From Candidatus Colwelliibacteriota bacterium (GTDB lineage: Bacteria > Patescibacteriota > Minisyncoccia > UBA6257 > Colwellbacteraceae), in the NCBI GenBank assembly GCA_028711965.1, contig JAQTRD010000033.1, forward strand, positions 1-5,871: a stretch of DNA of 5,871 nt. Direction: 5' to 3'. The notes under the pieces were generated by a model, which worked only from the letters and a program-made list of their open reading frames with translations, was not told the origin of the DNA and made no database searches. Numbering within the stretch: the stretch's first letter is position 1; the number at the start of each line of letters is the position of its first letter. The translations under genes and the position numbers were made by a program. Of this stretch, positions 1-5,384 are shown one piece after another.

Positions 1-4
1 ATGT

Positions 5-382
5 TTAACTTCCAAATAAAACCGCGCTCAAAGCCAGTTGTAACTCATGCGGGGGCTTATCGGATTCAAGAATGGATAGCAATTGGATAAAACCTGGTTC
101 ACAGGCTACTGCATAATCTTCTTCCAGGCGTAGTATCTGGAAAATACAAGCCAACACCTTCTCCATATCCTGGCTTATATCGCCTTTTTGGCAACAGGAT
201 AGAACGTACTCCTTTATTGTCTCTCCCGATGGAATATTACCTTTGTTGACCATCTCCTGAATACTGCTCCATTCCTTGTCTAATTCAGCTAAGGGGATTT
301 TTGGCTGAAGTGGGACTTGTAGATTTGGCTGAATGGCGAGAACTGGCTGGGTGGTGATAGGGAGAGAACGAAAATCAATACC
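5..382 (-). repeat. Parent copy of the duplicated C-terminal module (partner of 4760-5137)
   Basis: The last 125 codons of the large gene correspond without gaps to 4760-5137 at a constant offset of 4755 bases, in the same orientation. The final 82 residues are 80 percent identical by hand count. Several DNA runs are exact, for example GCTCAAAGCCAGTTGTAACT near 28-47 and 4783-4802. The two copies form a direct repeat about 4.4 kb apart that could recombine and delete or exchange the gene between them. How far the homology runs past the left edge cannot be seen. Confidence 0.85.
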
Positions 383-3300
383 GCCGCGCTTATCTTTAGC
401 TGTTTCCGAAACATTCCTAAATCCGCCATCATTGGCAATATCTTGAGCCTTGTCTACTTCTACAGTAATCTGTTTTTGTACCCTGAGAAATTCTATCAAA
501 ATGGCGTTCAGGACCTGTCTATCCTCCCAGGTTAACACAAAGGTCATGAAACCAATGTGAACTTGAACGCTTCCCAAATGAAATTCGTAAGGAATTCCAT
601 AAACACTCAAAACATACATCAGGTGTTTATTGTCGGTAAGATAATGCTCAATACTCCCCTCAGGCGTGTCAATCCGCATTGTAGTTACTTTCTGCTGCAT
701 AGAACCGTCTTTGATGTCAAATTCTAAGTCAGTGTTTTTGCGAATTATATCTTCAATCACCGGTTTATCATTCCAGGCGATCGCCCTGCCCCCCTCATAC
801 AAAGTAACGTGTTGTTCTGTATACCGCCGTGACCATTCTATCCCTAACTGGTCAAAAAAAGCGGCTAAATCCACTGCATCGGCAATAAAAGTTGGGGAAA
901 TAAATGTCGGGGTATAATGAATGTTTATAAAAAATCCTTCGCGCTGTACAATTTGTTCTGTCACTCCTATTTTAGTATTCCCTTGATCCGTTAACCGCAC
1001 GGTAACCATTTTCACTTCCGCATGCGTCGCGAGATCATTCTCAAAGATACTCTCTTTCTCTTTTGATCGCCACCCGACATCACGGAATCCGGGGATAACC
1101 TTAGGCATAGCAAAAGTGTAACGGTTCCCCTGCTCCGGCACCCAGGATGTTTCCCATCTGCCATGAAATGTGCGGGCATACCAATCATTAGCCGTTGCGA
1201 TAACAAATTCGGGAACATGTGACTGGAGAGGACTCAACAACGTCTCGCCTCTTCCGAATGCCTCCCTCCTTGGTGGAATTTTTTCTTGCTTCCCATCTAT
1301 TACCAATTCTACTCCAGACTCATAGGTTCGCATCGTTACCTTGATAGATTTTTCTCCTTGAGTGAACAAATATCTAATTACCGCAAAGGCTCCGGCGACA
1401 ACCGCTTCCACAGCGGATACATCATGAGACAGGGGATCGACTTTCGTACTCAATACCGCGTTGGCCCTATTTTCAATCTCATTACTAAGGACTTCCAAAG
1501 ATGTATCCGGTGAAACTTCCCACGCAGACTCTGCTATTTCCTTACCATATAGTTCGGGTAAAACGAATTTAAATGTGCTTGGCTCTTGCGTCTTTAATGG
1601 ATTCTCGGATTGCCTACTATCTTTATTCGTAAAGATTACATCAAATGGGATCTTTAATAAATTTTGCAATTCTTCAAGTTTTCGCATGGAAGTAATATAG
1701 TTATCCGGATATCCATCCCGCCGAATAGCTCTCATTCTACTCAATTCACTTTTATTCTTTATCAAAACCCGTAGATCCGGATTAGATAGCTGCAGTTTTT
1801 CAAAAAAAAGCGGCATATATAACCCAATGACTATTACAAGGCGATTTTTTTCAGATAATTCCTCAAACTTTCCTTTAAATTCGGCGAATTTGAAATATTC
1901 CAAATCACTTCCGAGAGGAATAACCGGCAGGCCATTTTTATCGATCACCACCCTCTCATTATTAATATAAGATACCTGTGGTAGATATTCATCGGTGTCG
2001 ATTACAGCGATTTCATGGGGAGGATAATTTTCTATACCCCGCTCCTTTATCTGGTCGGCTGTAAAGTTTTTCCCACTTCCTGCTTCGCCTTCAATGGTCA
2101 TTACGCACTTCCCACTAATTCCTTTTTTCTTTAATGCCGTTTCGATATCTTTAATAAAAGGCTCAACAGCTATCTCTGTGTTCACATTATAATTCACTTT
2201 CGCTGTGCCGCCATCACCACCTGTATCCTTTTTAATCTGCCTTGTTTTAACATACGCATCCCAGAGCCGGTTGTCCCCTTCAAAATCTGAAAATACTTTA
2301 CTATCTTCACCATGCAAACTCTTTATGGCATCACCCAGGCTGATAATTAATTTACCATATCCACGATCCATTAAATAAGAGGTCCCGGTACGCTCGTAGG
2401 CCTGCCTATAGTCTTTTTTAGCGTTCTCATATTCAGTGAGCGCTTTTTGCGCGTCACCGTTTATCATAAGGGCATCTCCCAGAGCTTGATGTGCCACGGC
2501 TTTCGAGTAATAGAATACATCGTCTCTTTGTTGTGTTAGCGCAACATCTTTGTAGATGTTAACCGCTTGGGTATATTGTCCGATAGCATCAGAAATAAGA
2601 CTAAAACTGATATATGCTCTTCCAAATCTGTGATAAGTATCTGCGAGTTTCTCCTTAATTATATCTGCCCTTTTCTGGTTCTCGGGCATGGATATAAGAA
2701 AATTGTAGTTATAAATTGCGATACCGAAATGTTCAACTATAGGATCAAGCAAATCCGATCTGAATACATTTTGCCCCCAATATTCCGCAAAATCCGCACT
2801 GCTGGCATAACATCCGGCAATACGGCCGGACACATCAGCGAGAAGCTCAATCAGTTCGATGTCATCTTTTTTAAATTCTAATGCCTTCACATAATAATCA
2901 AAAACTGACCGGTATTCATGAGCCATGCTTTTATAGTAATCAGGATTGAATGCACCGCTTATATCGTCGACTTCCTTCACTTGCAATCGCTTCAATTCTT
3001 GATCTCCCAACTTTCGAAACAGTTCATAATCGCCTATGATCGCAATCGGTTTTTCTCCACCTTCTATGGACGGCCCGTTGGCAGCTCCCCCGTCGGGCAT
3101 GGTTCCAGGAACGCCCATAACCAAATTACCATCATTTCCAAATCTCATTGTCATCGTTTTTAAAAAAGGCATATCCGGCGGATTGACTATTGTAGTGATT
3201 ATACCGATGGCTTGGTCCACGGTTTGAGTTAAATTACCGAAGTTCAGTCCCCCGCTCGTATACTGTCGTATAGTCTGCCCATAAGGAGTTTCGATGGTTT

Positions 3301-4243
3301 CGGATTCGTTGTATTCTCCCTTTTGGAAGGATTGCTTATACTGACTAAAATAGGTGCTTTTAGACCAGTTCTCTTTCGCGGTTAAGTCTGTCAGACTCCT
3401 GCGGTCGATAAATTTTGCATATGAATTCTGTTTATCTTTGTATTCCTGCTTAAACCATTGACTTAAGATAAGCGAATAATACACCTGCCGCAAAGGGGCA
3501 TAGGTTTTAGAAGCATTTACTCTTTGGATAAGCTTGGGGATAATCCATTGCCTGATTAATGCCGATGAATAATCATTGAGCTCTTTAAGACGCTGGTCTT
3601 CAAATTGAGGCTGGTTTTCTTTAAGATAGTCCTGCTCAAGCATTACTTTTAAGGTTGCTTTATAAATGTAGGCTGAGTCTTTGGCTCGGCGTACAATGAT
3701 TTCTCCTGGCACTATCCAGGGACGGGTATAGGTGGGTAAAGACACCTCCTGTTCTCCAAATAGTTCTTCTACTTTTGCGTATAAGTTATCCCAATATTGC
3801 TTACCTTCCGCGGTTTTGGGAGAGGTTGCCAGGGCTAAGTCTTTTTTCAGGTTTAAGTCTGCTTCAAGGAGAATCTTGCCGATATCGGTTTTCTCCAAGT
3901 AGGGATCAATAATATTGGATGCCTCATCAGGCCGCAAGTTCACCCAAAAAGAGGAATTGGGCAGGGTCAAGCCAATGAGAAAATAATCCATAAGCTTCCT
4001 TGAAGAGGATGTCAGAACAGACTGGCTTAAATCTTTGGCGTCTCCCTTATCTAAAAGAAGTTGAAAGCTATTCTCTTCGGGGTTAAAGCTCAGATAACGC
4101 AAGTGCATAGGCCGGAATTTATCTGGGTTCGAAAAAGATGGCGGAGAAAAATAAATCGGATTGAGCTGAGCAAAACCAACTTGTTCCAATGAGAAGGAGG
4201 CAATGATTAAAAACGCAATGAGTTTTTTTAATTTAGTATGCAT
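5..4243 (-). CDS. Large secreted modular protein: N-terminal block, TPR-like region, degenerate P-loop kinase-like domain, Cys-bearing C-terminal module
   Basis: 1412 residues, complete, ending in TAA. Residues 1-25 form a signal peptide (basic MHTKLKK, hydrophobic LIAFLIIASF, likely cleavage after GFA before Q26), so the protein should be exported. Residues 27-300 form a block I associate with Omnitrophota proteins of unknown role. Residues about 435-640 are helical and TPR-like; the best repeat is near 581-615 (AVAHQALGDALMINGDAQKA). Residues about 696-880 resemble a uridine-kinase-type P-loop fold: Walker A-like GEAGSGKN at 719-726, an acidic strand VIDTDEYL at 747-754, and a lid-like RMRAIRRDG at 836-844. 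Walker A ends in Asn rather than Ser/Thr. Residues 900-1265 are unrecognised. Residues 1288-1412 are a helical tail duplicated in the relic upstream. DGG-containing linkers occur at 384, 677 and 1272. The start is chosen because the signal peptide begins there; no good Shine-Dalgarno is visible (CCAGG abuts the ATG). A promoter lies about 45-70 bases upstream. Function is unknown; the ORF and its export are well supported. Confidence 0.93.
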   Translation of the reverse strand: MHTKLKKLIAFLIIASFSLEQVGFAQLNPIYFSPPSFSNPDKFRPMHLRYLSFNPEENSFQLLLDKGDAKDLSQSVLTSSSRKLMDYFLIGLTLPNSSFWVNLRPDEASNIIDPYLEKTDIGKILLEADLNLKKDLALATSPKTAEGKQYWDNLYAKVEELFGEQEVSLPTYTRPWIVPGEIIVRRAKDSAYIYKATLKVMLEQDYLKENQPQFEDQRLKELNDYSSALIRQWIIPKLIQRVNASKTYAPLRQVYYSLILSQWFKQEYKDKQNSYAKFIDRRSLTDLTAKENWSKSTYFSQYKQSFQKGEYNESETIETPYGQTIRQYTSGGLNFGNLTQTVDQAIGIITTIVNPPDMPFLKTMTMRFGNDGNLVMGVPGTMPDGGAANGPSIEGGEKPIAIIGDYELFRKLGDQELKRLQVKEVDDISGAFNPDYYKSMAHEYRSVFDYYVKALEFKKDDIELIELLADVSGRIAGCYASSADFAEYWGQNVFRSDLLDPIVEHFGIAIYNYNFLISMPENQKRADIIKEKLADTYHRFGRAYISFSLISDAIGQYTQAVNIYKDVALTQQRDDVFYYSKAVAHQALGDALMINGDAQKALTEYENAKKDYRQAYERTGTSYLMDRGYGKLIISLGDAIKSLHGEDSKVFSDFEGDNRLWDAYVKTRQIKKDTGGDGGTAKVNYNVNTEIAVEPFIKDIETALKKKGISGKCVMTIEGEAGSGKNFTADQIKERGIENYPPHEIAVIDTDEYLPQVSYINNERVVIDKNGLPVIPLGSDLEYFKFAEFKGKFEELSEKNRLVIVIGLYMPLFFEKLQLSNPDLRVLIKNKSELSRMRAIRRDGYPDNYITSMRKLEELQNLLKIPFDVIFTNKDSRQSENPLKTQEPSTFKFVLPELYGKEIAESAWEVSPDTSLEVLSNEIENRANAVLSTKVDPLSHDVSAVEAVVAGAFAVIRYLFTQGEKSIKVTMRTYESGVELVIDGKQEKIPPRREAFGRGETLLSPLQSHVPEFVIATANDWYARTFHGRWETSWVPEQGNRYTFAMPKVIPGFRDVGWRSKEKESIFENDLATHAEVKMVTVRLTDQGNTKIGVTEQIVQREGFFINIHYTPTFISPTFIADAVDLAAFFDQLGIEWSRRYTEQHVTLYEGGRAIAWNDKPVIEDIIRKNTDLEFDIKDGSMQQKVTTMRIDTPEGSIEHYLTDNKHLMYVLSVYGIPYEFHLGSVQVHIGFMTFVLTWEDRQVLNAILIEFLRVQKQITVEVDKAQDIANDGGFRNVSETAKDKRGGIDFRSLPITTQPVLAIQPNLQVPLQPKIPLAELDKEWSSIQEMVNKGNIPSGETIKEYVLSCCQKGDISQDMEKVLACIFQILRLEEDYAVACEPGFIQLLSILESDKPPHELQLALSAVLFGS

Positions 4244-4287
4244 CCTGGTATTGTTAAGGTCTTTGCAATCTTTTTTATCTTTAGAAA

Positions 4288-4316
4288 AATATACCTGACA
4301 GTTAGGGCTAATTCAA
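4288..4316 (-). promoter_or_regulatory. Sigma70-like promoter for the large secreted-protein gene
   Basis: On the minus strand TTGAAT (4316-4311) and TATATT (4293-4288) are separated by exactly 17 bases. They match the TTGACA and TATAAT consensus at 4 of 6 and 5 of 6 positions. Transcription would start near 4280, leaving an A-rich leader of about 40 bases before the ATG at 4243. This is a motif prediction; the sigma-factor preference of the host is unknown. Confidence 0.55.
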
Positions 4317-4388
4317 GATTAATTACTAAGGGGGGGAAAACGCTTTCTTTTTTAATTTTCAAGCTTTTGGAATCAGCGAGGTGATTTT

Positions 4389-4535
4389 ATGGCAAGATTG
4401 CACTCAATTCCCACTCAAATGTTGTATTGCGTCCACAGCATTCTGATGTTATGTTCTCCGGCATATACAAATAGAAGAAGGCGGGTTATATCAACCCACC
4501 CTCTTCTATATGTGCCGAGGGAGGGAGTCCATTGA
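4389..4535 (+). CDS. Possible 48-residue small protein (doubtful)
   Basis: ATG at 4389 is preceded by GAGGTGA (4378-4384), the best-looking Shine-Dalgarno sequence in the window, at normal spacing. The frame runs 48 codons to TGA at 4533-4535 and begins MARLHSIPTQ, with a modestly hydrophobic, Cys-containing stretch and then a basic NRRRR patch. The codons from Gly/Ala near 4460 onward are forced by the hairpin at 4460-4516, which argues that structure rather than protein is conserved there. I do not recognise the product, and no clear plus-strand promoter is visible. It is the only plus-strand candidate with a credible ribosome site. Confidence 0.2.
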   Translation: MARLHSIPTQMLYCVHSILMLCSPAYTNRRRRVISTHPLLYVPREGVH

Positions 4536-4567
4536 GCACAATTCCCTAACCCTTGGCATTACAACAT
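4419..4567. repeat. Outer 12-bp inverted repeat flanking the hairpin
   Basis: ATGTTGTATTGC at 4419-4430 and GCATTACAACAT at 4556-4567 are reverse complements at 11 of 12 positions. They are nearly concentric with the inner hairpin (centres about 4493 and 4488), so the whole 149-base block could be one nested palindromic element. The arms are short enough that chance is possible, and the sequence between the arms and the inner hairpin does not pair well. Confidence 0.4.
4460..4516. repeat. Long imperfect hairpin (22 base pairs)
   Basis: GGCATATA (4460-4467) pairs with TATGTGCC (4509-4516), with one G-U pair in the plus-strand RNA. A 4-base bulge follows (4468-4471). TAGAAGA (4472-4478) then pairs with TCTTCTA (4502-4508), GG (4480-4481) with CC (4499-4500), and GGGTT (4483-4487) with AACCC (4493-4497), around the 5-base loop ATATC. 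No T tract follows on either strand, so it is not an intrinsic terminator. It could be a REP-like palindrome, a small mobile relic or a structured RNA. Confidence 0.7.
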
Positions 4568-4611
4568 GTTATAAATATAACCCTCGTATTACCAACAAAT
4601 TACACAGTCTG

Positions 4612-4651
4612 GATGTTTCCCGATTCTTCCCGTTGTTTCCCGATGTTTTCT
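4612..4651. repeat. Four-unit 10-bp tandem repeat (GATGTTTCCC type)
   Basis: Successive decamers read GATGTTTCCC, GATTCTTCCC, GTTGTTTCCC and GATGTTTTCT. The period is exactly 10, close to one helical turn, so each TTCCC core would face the same side of DNA. It could be a regulator or recombinase binding array, an iteron-like site, or simple slippage. Confidence 0.65.
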
Positions 4652-4659
4652 CACTAAAA

Positions 4660-4677
4660 TGGGCACGTTTTGGGCAC
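4660..4677. repeat. Direct repeat TGGGCAC, 11-bp period
   Basis: TGGGCAC occurs at 4660-4666 and again at 4671-4677, separated by GTTT, directly beside the decamer array and the U-tract side of the relic's terminator. It may belong to the same protein-binding region as the decamers. Two short copies are weak evidence alone. Confidence 0.4.
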
Positions 4678-4706
4678 AAAAAAGGCTGAACGGTTAAGTC
4701 CAGCCT
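4678..4706 (-). terminator. Intrinsic terminator downstream of the relic gene copy
   Basis: AGGCTG (4683-4688) pairs with CAGCCT (4701-4706). On the minus-strand RNA the stem extends through G-U, A-U and C-G pairs around a 6-base loop. The complement of A4678-A4683 supplies the U tract after the stem. It lies about 55 bases past the stop codon of the truncated copy at 4760, so the relic has kept its 3' terminator. It would also help insulate the downstream promoter at 4288-4316 from read-through. Confidence 0.82.
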
Positions 4707-4759
4707 AAAAAGGGTCTTCGAAAGAATAAGACAACATTCCTTTAACACTCAAGTGCTGT

Positions 4760-5272
4760 TTACGTGCCGAATGAAACCTCGCTCAAAGCCAGTTGTAACT
4801 CCTGTGGGGATTTATCGGATTCAAGCACGGATAAAAGCTGGATAAATCCCGGTTCACAGGCAACAACATAGTCTTCTTCCAGGCGAAGTATCTCAGAAAT
4901 ACAAACCAGTACCTTCTCCATATCCTTACTTATATTGTCTTTTTGACAACAAGAAAGGACATATTCTTTTATTCTTTCTCCAGAAGGTATATTGCCTTTC
5001 TTTAACATTTCCTGAATACTACTTCACTCCTTGTCTAATTCTGCTAAGGGGATTATTGGCTGAATAGGAACTTGTAAATTTGTCTGGACAGTCGGAATAG
5101 TCCGGGTGGTAATAGGGAGAGAACGGAAGTCGATACCGGCTAATTTCTTTTCTTCATCTCGCGCAAGTCCTTTAGTCTTTATTGTTGTCCCGTCGTCCGC
5201 CGCTATCGGCTTGGCGGTTTCCGAGCTGTCAACTTTTACCTGCCCGCCGTCAGCACGGGATTTATTCTTCTA
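4760..5272 (-). pseudogene. 5'-truncated, nonsense-interrupted relic of the C-terminal module of the large secreted protein
   Basis: Minus-strand translation of this stretch aligns without gaps to residues 1288-1412 of the large neighbouring protein (GIDFRSLPITT, PLAELDKE, then the last 82 residues, of which 66 are identical by my count). At 5024-5026 the Trp codon TGG of the intact gene (W1325) is TGA. Upstream, 81 codons stay open to a TAG at 5270-5272 and read as a linker (SRADGGQVKVDSSETAK...), but none is ATG, GTG or TTG, so no start exists. The first ATG after the stop (5008) would give an 82-residue piece, but it matches internal Met1331 of the parent. Only the 3' end of a gene is therefore present, followed by a terminator at 4678-4706. 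It probably arose by tandem duplication and deletion of the 5' part next to the carbohydrate-binding gene. Translation of the 82-codon fragment cannot be excluded but looks unlikely. Confidence 0.85.
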
Positions 5273-5290
5273 ATTATACCATCCTCCCGC

Positions 5291-5334
5291 AAAAAATACA
5301 AAAAAGGAGACCGGCCGTTGTGGCCTGTCTCCTT
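5291..5334 (-). terminator. Intrinsic terminator of the carbohydrate-binding-domain gene
   Basis: GGAGAC (5306-5311) pairs with GTCTCC (5327-5332), and GGCC (5313-5316) with GGCC (5322-5325), with one mismatch between the two stems and a 5-base loop. Two A-T pairs extend the base. Read on the minus strand, the stem is followed by a U-rich tract (complement of 5291-5305, TTTTTGTATTTTTT). It begins about 50 bases beyond the TAA at 5385-5387. The other side of the stem has no T tract, so it is directional for the minus strand. Confidence 0.9.
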
Positions 5335-5384
5335 CGTCTGCAGCAAAGGTTTATCCGCCAATGCGAAAACCCGCTTATTCTCCC

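Larger units (their letters stand above)
4244..4759. other. 516-base non-coding region between the large gene and the relic copy
   Basis: No confident gene lies here and I see no tRNA or rRNA. From right to left it holds the relic's terminator (4678-4706), a TGGGCAC pair (4660-4677), a four-unit 10-bp tandem repeat (4612-4651), an A/T-rich stretch (4561-4610), a long hairpin within an outer inverted repeat (4419-4567), a weak plus-strand small ORF (4389-4535), a run of seven Gs (4330-4336) and the promoter of the large gene. That is more repeats and potential secondary structure than an ordinary spacer shows. Confidence 0.8.

Noticed and set aside
666..3227. Plus-strand and alternate-frame ORFs of 60-104 codons inside the large gene
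   Set aside because: All overlap the 1412-codon gene, their translations show no family-like pattern, and none has a convincing ribosome site.
4460..4516. Hairpin as an intrinsic terminator
   Set aside because: Neither strand has a T-rich tract after the stem, unlike the two terminators at 4678-4706 and 5291-5334.
4400..4546. CAATTCCC direct repeat (4405-4412 and 4539-4546)
   Set aside because: Eight bases shared across about 130 bases of similar composition is easily due to chance.
4612..4651. CRISPR array
   Set aside because: The units are only 10 bp, contiguous and without spacers, and no cas gene is present.
4760..5008. Independent 82-residue gene starting at ATG 5008
   Set aside because: The Met corresponds to internal Met1331 of the large protein, homology continues upstream across the TGA, and no Shine-Dalgarno or promoter is seen. 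It is better explained as a pseudogene fragment.
5024..5026. TGA read as Trp (recoded genetic code)
   Set aside because: Even if TGA were read through, the upstream 81 codons contain no ATG, GTG or TTG start before the TAG, so no complete gene results. The intact gene uses TGG at the same position.
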